Virus record (IMG/VR): IMGVR_UViG_3300037504_001072
Coordinates: 1-49,080 of that record
Origin: a virus
Reading direction: 5' to 3' (one strand)
DNA: 49,080 bases
The translations under genes and the position numbers were made by a program. The notes below the pieces were generated by a model that saw nothing but the letters and a program-made list of their open reading frames with translations, did not search any database and was not told where the DNA came from. Positions within the stretch are counted from its first letter, which is position 1. Each line of letters begins with the position of its first letter. Shown here piece after piece: positions 36,890 through 44,019 of the stretch.

Positions 36890-38348
36890 CTGTGGCGTCC
36901 TCCTCTGGTATTTCCCGGGACATATTCTGGAAGTAGTCGTCGACCGCGCGGTCAACGATGGCGGTGAGATCGCTCAGCGTGCCGGTGCGGGTGATGGACG
37001 GGAAGGAACCCTCCTCGGCTACGGCGACCATCACGCGGCGCTCCTGGCGCGCGTTGTCGTTGGGGAGGATGCGGGCGGTAACGAGCGTCGCGGGTGGTTC
37101 CTCCGGCTCTGGTGTATCCGGGGGCGGCATATCAAGCGATTCTGGCTGGTTGGTGGTGTCGGCGTCAATGGGAGCGGCGGAGGCGATCTCCTGCGGCTGG
37201 TTCTGGTCCTGCGGCTGGATGGGCGTCAGATTGGCGCGTTCCCAGCAGGCGGGACAGATGTATTTGTATCTGTTTTCTGTTTTGTACCATTCGCGATGGT
37301 GGTATTCCTGAGGCAGGTCATTGTGGCTGCGTTTGCAGCACGCGCAGCGAGCCCAGCGAGGGGGAGCAGGCTGAACGGTCCATCCCCGACCGCCTTCGGC
37401 GGCGCTATGCTCGCGGTAAAGAGCGCGGGCTTTCTGCGGCCCGGTGACGAGGGCGGTGTGACGATTTTTCTTTGCGTCATAGCAGGATGGATTTTTACAA
37501 CGCCGACCGCGCTTGATGCGGTGCTCGCATCCCTCGCACGTTGGCAATCCGTCTGGGGGCTGCCAGCCTGCGAATTTCGCGGCGCTCAGGTTGCGCGTGT
37601 GCTCGTCGAGATAGGCCTTGACGCGCTTGGTGACCTGGGCGACGGGATCGACGTCGCTGGGGTCATCGGTGCGGTGGTGTGAACCGGTGAGCAGATCATA
37701 GATCAGGTTAGTGCGTTGGCTCTGCATCGGGGGGAACGCCTCGCTGAGACGGAGGAGAGCGCGCCCGTGGCGCTCGGTGATCACGCCGTTGTTGATCAGG
37801 TCCTGGGCGACCTCGGGTAGCCTAAGCAGGCGGATCTTGTTGGAGACGGCGCTTTGGGTGAGGTCGCGACGAGCGCCGATCTCCTCCTGGGTGTATCCGA
37901 ACTCGTTCATTGCGCGCTGCAGGGCGCGGGCCTCCTCGATGGGCGAGATGTTCTCGCGGTCGGCATTCTCGCTCCAGGCGATGTCGTCCATCTCGCGGTC
38001 GGAGAGCATCTGGACGTCGATTGGGATCGTCCTGTAGGTCCATTCCTGTTCCTCTTGAGCGAGATACCTGAAGGCGCGGAGGCGGCGGTGACCGGCAGCA
38101 ATCTGGATACGAACGTTCTGGTTTTCGGACAGGAAGTCGATCAGGTCCTGTTTATTTGGCTTGACGATGAGCGGTTCGCCTTGGGCGTTGACGAGGCGCC
38201 CTACGGGGGGATTGATAAGCCCCTTGGTCTCTGGGCGCGCCTCGCGCAGGTCGAGGATGCTTTTAGCGAGATCTGCGATACCGCTGTATTGAACGCGAGC
38301 CTGAAATGGGTTATCGTCTATGCGATTGAGCGGGATATTGGCCAACAT
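36882..38348 (-). CDS. parB: ParB-family protein with Noc-type DNA specificity
   Basis: This 488-residue protein starts after AAGGAGA. The N-terminal ParB/CTPase domain has the motifs IAAGHRRLRAF and ENADRENISPIEEARAL. The HTH (GARRDLTQSAVSNKIRLLRLP ... ITERHGRALLRL) places Q165, K171, R176 and R193 where Noc has Q, K, K, R and canonical ParB has R, T, A, G. A C-terminal zinc region follows (CEGCEHRIKRGRRCKNPSCYDAKK, then CACC ... CPACW), as in PRTRC-type and phage ParB proteins. There is no N-terminal amphipathic membrane helix as in Bacillus Noc. It probably binds the four NBS-type palindromes of this genome, one of which lies in its own 3' coding end. Confidence 0.9.
   Translation of the reverse strand: MLANIPLNRIDDNPFQARVQYSGIADLAKSILDLREARPETKGLINPPVGRLVNAQGEPLIVKPNKQDLIDFLSENQNVRIQIAAGHRRLRAFRYLAQEEQEWTYRTIPIDVQMLSDREMDDIAWSENADRENISPIEEARALQRAMNEFGYTQEEIGARRDLTQSAVSNKIRLLRLPEVAQDLINNGVITERHGRALLRLSEAFPPMQSQRTNLIYDLLTGSHHRTDDPSDVDPVAQVTKRVKAYLDEHTRNLSAAKFAGWQPPDGLPTCEGCEHRIKRGRRCKNPSCYDAKKNRHTALVTGPQKARALYREHSAAEGGRGWTVQPAPPRWARCACCKRSHNDLPQEYHHREWYKTENRYKYICPACWERANLTPIQPQDQNQPQEIASAAPIDADTTNQPESLDMPPPDTPEPEEPPATLVTARILPNDNARQERRVMVAVAEEGSFPSITRTGTLSDLTAIVDRAVDDYFQNMSREIPEEDATDE
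36909..36924. promoter_or_regulatory. Noc-type (NBS) ParB-binding site 3
   Basis: TATTTCCCGGGACATA, one base off the perfect palindrome, inside the 3' end of the parB gene itself, where it encodes Met-Ser-Arg-Glu-Ile on the minus strand. Confidence 0.82.
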
Positions 38349-38406
38349 AGGTCTCCTTCTTGTGATTTGTGCTGCAATGCACATTGCCGCTTTTGGCTTA
38401 CGCTTC

Positions 38407-38490
38407 AACTGTGACACTGTGACATCAATTTGGACTGTGGTGGGGGAAAAGTAGAAAGGGGCGATGTCACAGTGTCACAGTGTCACAGTT
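38407..38490. repeat. Iteron-like TGTGACA repeats (origin or operator candidate)
   Basis: The octamer TGTGACA(C/T) occurs twice on the plus strand (38410-38425) and three times on the minus strand (38465-38488). The array includes an inverted repeat with 18-bp matching arms. It lies between the RepA-like ATPase gene end and the parB leader, and overlaps the ATPase stop codon. Clustered short repeats beside rep and par genes are typical of plasmid origins or Rep autoregulation sites. Confidence 0.65.
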
Positions 38491-39808
38491 GCGATTCATC
38501 GTCACTTTCCCAAAACCATTTGTTGTCTGGGTTGTGGGGGTTATCGGCTGTGTCCTGGATTTGCGGGAGACGTTTCCGGACTCGATAGACCATTCGGCGG
38601 TTCCAGTCGCCTTCATCCTCGGCCCATTCTACGATGTCAGAAGGCGCCAGGGGCTCGTCGGCGTTTTGCATCACGTGCGTGAGCCATTCCTGGCACAAGT
38701 CGGTCTTGGTGGGTTCGGTGTAAGGTTGTGGGGCCTGGTCCGAGTAGGTGATTTTGGCGACCTCCTCATTTTCTGGGTGCGGCCTGAGGTAGACGCCGAG
38801 CGCGTCGGGTATCAGGCCAGCGTTGCTTTTCATCACCCACATCCGCAGCGGGCCATTGGGGTCGTAGTTATCGTCGGTGGGCACGCGCTGGAGGCCGACG
38901 ACATTGCGAACGATGGCTGTGATGTGCGATGAGCCGCGAATGGAGTTGAGCGTCATCGGCAGGAAACTGGTCTGTGATGATTGCCGCTTGCGCAGGTGAT
39001 GGATGACCAGGACGGAGGTATCAAAATCTCGCGCCAGGCGCGTGAACCAGGAGAGAAGCCCCTGTACGTCCTCCTTGGCATTTTCCCCCTTGAGGCTGAC
39101 GGCGCCGTAGGAATCGATAATGATCAGGCTCGGACGGATGGTCCAGGCCATATCCCACAAGCGATCCCGGTCGTGTTGGTCGTCGAGGTTGATAATGATG
39201 TGGTTCTCGCGGGGCAGCATCAGGTAGATGCGTTCGCGCTCGTGTTTGGACCAGACGGAGACGCGCTGCTTGAAGATGGACGGGACATTTTCGGCATCTA
39301 CATAGATGACGTCGCCGGGTTCCTGGATGCGTTGGCCGTCGGGATAGCGTGCGCCGTTGATAATGCGACGAGCCAGGTCGAGCGCAACATATGATTTCCC
39401 CGTGCCGGGTTCGCCGACGAGCAATGATACCATTCGCTGTGTGAGCCACTTGTCCCAGAGCCACTCCAGTTCATCGATCTCCGGCAGGAGGCGCTGGGCC
39501 GAGGGGTAATCGATGGGGTCCTTGATGCATTCATTGAGCAGGAGATCGTGCATCTCACGCAGTTGTCGCTCCTGATGCGTGAGCGTATCGTCCATCACGA
39601 CGTCGTGTCGGAAATCGAGCAGGAGTTGTTTGGTATTGTGTTCTGGATGCTGGTAGATTTTCTCCTGGAACCAGATGTAATATTCGGTCCAGAGGGGGCC
39701 GAGTTCGTTTTTAGAGACGTCGTCGATGTTGAGTGGTGAATGTTCGTCTCCGGTGATGAAATCGGCCAGGATCTGCGCCTTGCGGCGTGCGGGTAAAGTC
39801 AAGGTCAC
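38483..39808 (-). CDS. RepA-like AAA ATPase (AAA_25 type)
   Basis: This protein has 441 residues and a GTG start after GGAGA. The RecA-fold ATPase core has Walker A GEPGTGKS (about 132-139), Walker B SLIIIDSYG and a following VLVIHHLRKR segment typical of plasmid RepA/DnaB-like helicases. A C-terminal winged-helix region (LAPSDIVEWAEDEGDWNRRMVYRVRKRLPQI) follows. The N-terminal 110 residues are specific to this protein. It is the best candidate for a replication helicase or initiator of the episomal state. Its stop overlaps the iteron-like repeats. Confidence 0.82.
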   Translation of the reverse strand: MTLTLPARRKAQILADFITGDEHSPLNIDDVSKNELGPLWTEYYIWFQEKIYQHPEHNTKQLLLDFRHDVVMDDTLTHQERQLREMHDLLLNECIKDPIDYPSAQRLLPEIDELEWLWDKWLTQRMVSLLVGEPGTGKSYVALDLARRIINGARYPDGQRIQEPGDVIYVDAENVPSIFKQRVSVWSKHERERIYLMLPRENHIIINLDDQHDRDRLWDMAWTIRPSLIIIDSYGAVSLKGENAKEDVQGLLSWFTRLARDFDTSVLVIHHLRKRQSSQTSFLPMTLNSIRGSSHITAIVRNVVGLQRVPTDDNYDPNGPLRMWVMKSNAGLIPDALGVYLRPHPENEEVAKITYSDQAPQPYTEPTKTDLCQEWLTHVMQNADEPLAPSDIVEWAEDEGDWNRRMVYRVRKRLPQIQDTADNPHNPDNKWFWESDDESQL

Positions 39809-39844
39809 GGTATGTCTCCTTTTGCAGGTTGCAGGTTGTGCAGG

Positions 39845-40063
39845 TTATGCGATTTTGTATTGCCGCTGGCGGCCGATGCGGCCGCTTAGAAAGCCTTTGG
39901 TGGACCACAGCCGCTTCGCGCGTCCGGCCTTGATACGGCGGTTGATGGCTTTAGCCAGACCCGGAGTCATTTTAATACGGCGGTGATTGCCATTACGCGT
40001 GATGTCAGCGATGTAAATGACCTGACCGCGATTTTCTCCCATTGCTGTGAGTGTGATGAGCAT
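39845..40063 (-). CDS. Small basic hypothetical protein
   Basis: This 72-residue protein is strongly basic (NGNHRRIKMTPGLAKAINRRIKAGRAKRLWSTKG) and suited to nucleic-acid binding. An SD-like TGAGGA precedes the ATG. It lies between the RepA-like ATPase and a membrane protein. I recognise no family. Confidence 0.6.
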   Translation of the reverse strand: MLITLTAMGENRGQVIYIADITRNGNHRRIKMTPGLAKAINRRIKAGRAKRLWSTKGFLSGRIGRQRQYKIA

Positions 40064-40071
40064 AGTTCCTC

Positions 40072-40099
40072 AGTTCTGATAAGGTCGATTGTGCGTGCT
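40072..40099. promoter_or_regulatory. 28-bp dispersed dyad, copy 10
   Basis: AGTTCTGATAA, 6 nt, TTGTGCGTGCT. It lies between the membrane protein stop and the small basic gene, with the same 11-6-11 layout but more degenerate arms. Confidence 0.62.
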
Positions 40100-40102
40100 G
40101 TA

Positions 40103-40459
40103 TCAGTCGCCTATGACGGTCTCTTCCCAGCGTCGTTGCCGCGGCAGGTTTTCGACTTGCGGCTGTAGGCGCTGGCGCATCTCGCCGGGATTGACGACCA
40201 CCACGGGGGGATAGGATTGAGATGGTGTCTGGGGCTGGTGGTCGTCTTGCTGGCGACGCAGGGTAATGGCGACGATGAGCAGGCTGGTGGGGATGGCCGC
40301 GCCGACGCCGCAGACGGCTCCGGCCAGGACGGCCAGCGATTCGTTGCTAAGGCGGCTGCCGATGAAGGCGGCCAGCACGCCGGCGAATACGATAGCGATC
40401 AGGATGGTGAATCCTCTTATGCGTCGCCCGATATCTTTTTCTTTCTCTTGGTTGTGCAT
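40103..40459 (-). CDS. Two-TM membrane protein
   Basis: This 118-residue protein starts at the ATG after GAGAGGA. Two hydrophobic helices (GFTILIAIVFAGVLAAFIG and LAVLAGAVCGVGAAIPTSLLIVAITL) are followed by a Gln/Pro-rich cytosolic tail (QQDDHQPQTPSQSYPP). It neighbours another tail-anchored membrane protein and the FtsK-like ATPase. It could be a membrane anchor for the replication or partition machinery, which is speculation. Confidence 0.65.
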   Translation of the reverse strand: MHNQEKEKDIGRRIRGFTILIAIVFAGVLAAFIGSRLSNESLAVLAGAVCGVGAAIPTSLLIVAITLRRQQDDHQPQTPSQSYPPVVVVNPGEMRQRLQPQVENLPRQRRWEETVIGD

Positions 40460-40470
40460 AGCGTCCTCTC

Positions 40471-41046
40471 TTATAGTCCGAAGCCGACCAGAAAGCCGCC
40501 TAGGGCGGCAGTGATGGTGATGCCGGCGAGTAGCCAGATATCCTGGATGGTGAGGGTGATGATGTCGCTGTCTGGCGATGCCTTCCACGAATGGTCAGGG
40601 GGCTGGCCGTTGCCTGTCGCTTCCCACGGGGTGTTGGGAGAGTGGTCGGCGCCTGGAGCCGTATCCCATCCTGTGGAAAAACTACTACTAACGGGGTCTG
40701 GAGGCTGTGGGGGCGGCTCCAGGAGAGCGATAGGCTCCTGTTCGTCGTTCGTAGTAGTTTTTGTGTGTGCTTCGTGCACCTGAGCCAGTTCCTCGGCGCG
40801 CTCCAGCGCGTGCGAGGTTTTGGCATCCCAGCGCCCCTCCAGGTCGGCGTCCCAGAGGAAACGGCAGGCCTGGGTTTTGAAGCCCCAGGCGTAGCCGTCA
40901 CCATCGTCGGCGTGGCGGTTGTCCCATTCATCCCAGGCCAGCAACTGCCGAGCGGCCTGGGTGATGTCGTCATTGGCCTGCCTGGTTGGCTCCTGGTCGC
41001 GTGCTACGGTCTGCCAGTGAGCCTGGAAGGTTTGTTCAAAGTTCAT
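40471..41046 (-). CDS. Tail-anchored hypothetical protein
   Basis: This 191-residue protein has a long soluble N-terminal region rich in Trp, Asp and Ala (LAWDEWDNRHADDGDGYAW). A proline-rich linker (LLEPPPQPPDP) and a single C-terminal membrane helix (IWLLAGITITAALGGFLVGFGL) follow. It overlaps the FtsK-like gene by 4 bp, so it is co-expressed. It may tether the FtsK-like ATPase, which lacks its own membrane domain. Confidence 0.65.
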   Translation of the reverse strand: MNFEQTFQAHWQTVARDQEPTRQANDDITQAARQLLAWDEWDNRHADDGDGYAWGFKTQACRFLWDADLEGRWDAKTSHALERAEELAQVHEAHTKTTTNDEQEPIALLEPPPQPPDPVSSSFSTGWDTAPGADHSPNTPWEATGNGQPPDHSWKASPDSDIITLTIQDIWLLAGITITAALGGFLVGFGL

Positions 41047-42122
41047 AGCGCCCTCGTCAGATTGAGTGAATGAGACTGGTTGCCGGATGGCAGAATCGGC
41101 GCTCCACGGTTGATTTGATAGATGGCATCGGTGATTTCGTCATCGGTGATGTATGCGGCTTGAAAGCGAATTAATTTTCCCTCGGCGACGGCGATGAAGT
41201 CGCCGCGGCCTTCGAGGCGCTCGGCGCCGGTGCCGCTCCATCCGCTGGCAACGCGGGCGTCGTTGGCGCTACTGACCTTGCCAACGAGACGGACGGGGAA
41301 ATTGGCCGTCATCAGTGAGCCGAGCACCGACGCCGTTGGCTTCTGCGTGGCGGCGACGACGTGGATGCCGGATCCACGACCGCGCTGCAAGAGGCGGGTG
41401 AGCGGCTCCTGGGCTTCGGGGTGGGTCATCAGGAGGTCGGCCAGCTCGTCGATGACGAGGACAGCGCGGGTGTCGTTGACCTGAATTTCTCCGCGTCCCT
41501 CCATTATTCCAACGAGGGTGTTGATGCTCTTGGCGGCCTGTTGGGTTGTGGTATGGACGTCCAGCATCGTGTGCGGCAGGCTATTGAAGATGGGGAAGGC
41601 GCTTCCTTTAGGATCAATCAGGACCAGACGTAGATCGTCAGGCGATTCGGTGATGGCCAGCGAGAGTATGATGCTGCGCATCAGCACGGTCTTTCCAGAG
41701 CCGGTCATACCGCTGACGAGGATGTGAGCGACGTCGGGGGATGGTAGGCGGATGTGGAGTGGTGCTCCCTCGTCGTCCAGGCCGAGTGTGGCGATGGCCC
41801 GCCCCTGGTGGGCTTTGAGCGTCTTGAAACGATAGGCCTGCTTCATCAGAGGCAGCAGGCGGACGGGCCGCGGGTCGTCGCGGGGGATCTGGATTTCAAT
41901 AGCAGCTCCGCGGCGCTGAACGCGGCAGTTCTGGACGTTGAGAGCTGCCGCCAGGTCCTCGTCGAGGCGCGTGATCTGAGAGATGTCGGTGCCGAGTTTG
42001 GGTTGCAGGTTGAAGCGAATCCAGCGAGGGAGCACGCTGCCGCCGGTGACCGTGGCGGCGATGCCGCGCTGGCGCATTACGTAGTCGATGCGGTCTGCCT
42101 GGTGTTCAAGGAGTTTGCGCAT
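41043..42122 (-). CDS. FtsK/SpoIIIE-like DNA translocase
   Basis: This 359-residue protein has Walker A SGMTGSGKT (about 137-145), Walker B AVLVIDELADLL and the FtsK-type segments RGRGSGIHVVAATQKPT and NFPVRLVGKVSSANDARVASG. Compared with chromosomal FtsK it lacks the membrane and gamma domains; only an alpha-like N-terminal part and the motor are present. Phage- and plasmid-borne versions act in DNA transfer, segregation or replication. The adjacent tail-anchored protein could supply the membrane link. Confidence 0.82.
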   Translation of the reverse strand: MRKLLEHQADRIDYVMRQRGIAATVTGGSVLPRWIRFNLQPKLGTDISQITRLDEDLAAALNVQNCRVQRRGAAIEIQIPRDDPRPVRLLPLMKQAYRFKTLKAHQGRAIATLGLDDEGAPLHIRLPSPDVAHILVSGMTGSGKTVLMRSIILSLAITESPDDLRLVLIDPKGSAFPIFNSLPHTMLDVHTTTQQAAKSINTLVGIMEGRGEIQVNDTRAVLVIDELADLLMTHPEAQEPLTRLLQRGRGSGIHVVAATQKPTASVLGSLMTANFPVRLVGKVSSANDARVASGWSGTGAERLEGRGDFIAVAEGKLIRFQAAYITDDEITDAIYQINRGAPILPSGNQSHSLNLTRAL

Positions 42123-42471
42123 TTCTGACCTCCAGTTGTATCCAATCCGGGTTACCCACTCTTGAAAACCCGGAATATACCAGTACCTGGTTATCGTCGT
42201 GGGAAAAAATGGTACCGTCTATACAATTCATATAGGTTCCTTCAAAAATGCGCTGGACAATCATCAGGCGTGACCAACCCTCTCTGCTTTCTTCCTGGAT
42301 GTGGAATTTGACTACCATCGGATGCCCTTCGTCGGGCTGTGAAAAGGTCCCGTACGCAGGTGTTCCGGGCCAATCCCCGATGTATCCGATTAGCCATTCA
42401 TTTCCCACTCGTCGTTCCTCACGGTGTTGGCGGATCATCCTCTTTGTTGATGGTGTTAGTCTTATACCCAT
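42106..42471 (-). CDS. Hypothetical beta-rich protein
   Basis: This 121-residue protein starts MGIRLTPSTKRMIRQHREERRVGNEWLIGYIGDW. Strands alternate (PMVVKFHIQEES, SRLMIVQRIFEG), ending LEVRNAQTP. I recognise no family. It overlaps the FtsK-like gene by 17 bp. A rightward promoter begins at its start codon and points away from it, so a small antisense RNA may be made across its leader. Confidence 0.6.
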   Translation of the reverse strand: MGIRLTPSTKRMIRQHREERRVGNEWLIGYIGDWPGTPAYGTFSQPDEGHPMVVKFHIQEESREGWSRLMIVQRIFEGTYMNCIDGTIFSHDDNQVLVYSGFSRVGNPDWIQLEVRNAQTP

Positions 42472-42499
42472 TTGACGACTCCTCTTTTTGGTGTATACT
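42472..42499 (+). promoter_or_regulatory. Rightward promoter for a candidate antisense RNA
   Basis: TTGACG, 16 nt, TATACT on the plus strand, inside a block where all genes run leftward. It starts at the base next to the start codon of the beta-rich protein gene. Confidence 0.6.
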
Positions 42500-42505
42500 G
42501 GCTGC

Positions 42506-42568
42506 TGCGGGGAAGTGACGACTCGCCCCGCTTGAGCCCCGGGTGCTGATACCGCCCGGGGTTTCTAT
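42506..42568 (+). ncRNA. Candidate small antisense RNA with two hairpins
   Basis: Downstream of the rightward promoter are two hairpins: GCGGGG / CCCCGC with a 13-nt loop, then CCCCGGG / CCCGGGG with an 11-nt loop followed by TTTCTATGTTT, a terminator-like end. The RNA would be about 60 nt and complementary to the leader of the leftward mRNA that precedes the beta-rich and FtsK-like genes. The layout recalls plasmid counter-transcribed RNAs. Confidence 0.55.
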
Positions 42569-42813
42569 GTTTGTAATCCTCGTTGGTCTATCTTGTTCAA
42601 CACGTTGTCAAACCAGTCGATGAGATTATGTTGCACGATAAGTTGGAGATTTCGTTCCCGTGCGTACTCGTCTTGTTCCCCGGTGATGCGTTGATTGACG
42701 GCGGTGGCCCGAACTTTTTGTAAGGTGCGTATGGCTTTGTCGGCCTCGCGCTCTATGATGGCGGCACGGGCCACGATATCAGTATCAGTGTTTGATTGCC
42801 CGATGATGGCCAT
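42565..42813 (-). CDS. Small helical hypothetical protein
   Basis: This 82-residue protein starts at the ATG behind AGGAGGATAAA. It is almost entirely helical and charged (VARAAIIEREADKAIRTLQKVRATAVNQRITGEQDEYARERN, then LIVQHNLIDWFDNVLNKI). It follows the ParA-RHH pair in the same direction with a dyad in the gap. Function is unknown. Confidence 0.6.
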   Translation of the reverse strand: MAIIGQSNTDTDIVARAAIIEREADKAIRTLQKVRATAVNQRITGEQDEYARERNLQLIVQHNLIDWFDNVLNKIDQRGLQT

Positions 42814-42824
42814 TTTATCCTCCT

Positions 42825-42852
42825 GGTGCGAATAATAACCTTTATGCGCGCT
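42825..42852. promoter_or_regulatory. 28-bp dispersed dyad, copy 11
   Basis: GGTGCGAATAA, 6 nt, TTATGCGCGCT. It overlaps the stop of the RHH partner gene and ends beside the AGGAGG of the next gene. Confidence 0.75.
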
Positions 42853-43240
42853 GGCTCTGCTGATCGGCTTGATGAGCCAGTATATCGCGCTCGATTGGCT
42901 TTGGTATTGCCAGGTTGTAATCGAACTGGAGCAGGTTGACCTCTTGTTTGTTGCGCCAGATGGCCTCACGAATATCATCGTCGCCTGTGATCAGGAGATG
43001 GAGGCTGTACGCCAACAGGAATGTTCCTAGTTGGCTCTGGCTGGTGCTAATGCGGTTGGCCTCGGCAGCCACGGCCTGCTTGAGCCATTGCTCCACGTCG
43101 TAGCGAATGCGGGTGCGCTCCCGATCCTGCCGCTGCTTCTGGGTGAGAGCGGCGGTATTCTCGGCGGCCTCATCGCGCCACTGCTGGACGGCGGGATCGA
43201 GTCCCTGGAGTCCTCCCTTGCGCGTGCCGTTTTTAGTCAT
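42842..43240 (-). CDS. RHH-like partner of ParA
   Basis: This 132-residue protein has a basic N-terminus (MTKNGTRKGGLQGLD). A ribbon-helix-helix-like segment follows (RTRIRYDVEQWLKQAVAAEANRISTSQSQLGTFLLAYSLHLL): strand, helix, turn, helix. It overlaps the ParA gene by 8 bp, the usual arrangement of ParA with a small centromere-binding partner (ParG/CopG-like type). The genome also has a large ParB, so two DNA-binding partners may exist for one ParA. The RHH call is from pattern. Confidence 0.65.
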   Translation of the reverse strand: MTKNGTRKGGLQGLDPAVQQWRDEAAENTAALTQKQRQDRERTRIRYDVEQWLKQAVAAEANRISTSQSQLGTFLLAYSLHLLITGDDDIREAIWRNKQEVNLLQFDYNLAIPKPIERDILAHQADQQSQRA

Positions 43241-43991
43241 TGGTGGCCTCCTGGATGCGGTCGACGATGAGGCGCATCTGCTGGGTGACTTTGTGGTCCG
43301 GGCAGTGATCGTACACGACGGTGCCGAAGCTCGTCGCCTCGGTGACGCGGATGGTCATCGGGACCGGCGGCCAGACGTTGGAGCCGAAGACTGCGGCGAG
43401 CTCGTCCATCTGGTCGCAGTGTTCGTTGGTGCGTGAGCGAGTCATATTGGGCACGATGCCCATCAGGCGCGGGCGGTTAATGGCTTGCTCGCGCTGAATC
43501 TGGCGGGCGGCCTGGGCCATTAGCCCGACGCCCTCCAGCGACAAACGCTCCAGTTGCGTCGGCACGATGATCCAGTCGGCGGCCGAGAGCAGTTCGGTGA
43601 AGCCGGGGGATCTGGATGGCGGCATATCGATGATGACGTGGTCGGCGACATCGGCCAGGGGACGTAGGCGACCAGGGATCTCGTCGAGGCGATTGACGGC
43701 GGCGAGCATTCGCATCGCCTCGCCGGTGCGATCGTTGCCGGTGACCAGGCCGACGTTCCATTGTCGCAGACCGCGGACGATGGAGACGGGCTTGCCGCCA
43801 ACGATGAGCAGGTTGAACATACCGGCGTCGGTTTCGCCATCGAGGAGCCAGGACGTGAGGTTGCCCTGTGGGTCGGCGTCGACGAGGATGACGCGGGCGC
43901 CGCGGCGGGCGAGGCCGACACCGGCGTGGACGGCGAGGGTGGTCTTGCCGACGCCGCCTTTTTGATTGGCCAGGGCGATAATGCTTCCCAT
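43233..43991 (-). CDS. parA: ParA-family partition ATPase
   Basis: This 252-residue protein has the deviant Walker A KGGVGKTT (11-18), the switch motif LVDADPQGN and Walker B DVADHVIIDMPPS. It lacks an N-terminal HTH, so it belongs to the small (type Ib or chromosomal-like) ParA group. Such proteins position DNA cargo on the nucleoid with a ParB-type partner. It supports a plasmid-like lysogenic state. It is about 5 kb from the parB gene and directly coupled to an RHH protein. Confidence 0.92.
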   Translation of the reverse strand: MGSIIALANQKGGVGKTTLAVHAGVGLARRGARVILVDADPQGNLTSWLLDGETDAGMFNLLIVGGKPVSIVRGLRQWNVGLVTGNDRTGEAMRMLAAVNRLDEIPGRLRPLADVADHVIIDMPPSRSPGFTELLSAADWIIVPTQLERLSLEGVGLMAQAARQIQREQAINRPRLMGIVPNMTRSRTNEHCDQMDELAAVFGSNVWPPVPMTIRVTEATSFGTVVYDHCPDHKVTQQMRLIVDRIQEATND

Positions 43992-44002
43992 TTGCGGTTC
44001 TC

Positions 44003-44019
44003 CCTTCTATATGTGTGCT
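44003..44019. promoter_or_regulatory. Half-site of the dispersed dyad
   Basis: ATATGTGTGCT matches the right arm at 10 of 11 bases and overlaps the stop of the triple-HTH gene, but no left arm is visible. It is placed like full copies, between two leftward genes. Confidence 0.4.

Noticed and set aside
39822-39855. Short tandem GCAGGTT repeats
   Set aside because: Three near copies of a 7-mer in a leader; too short and simple to support a site.
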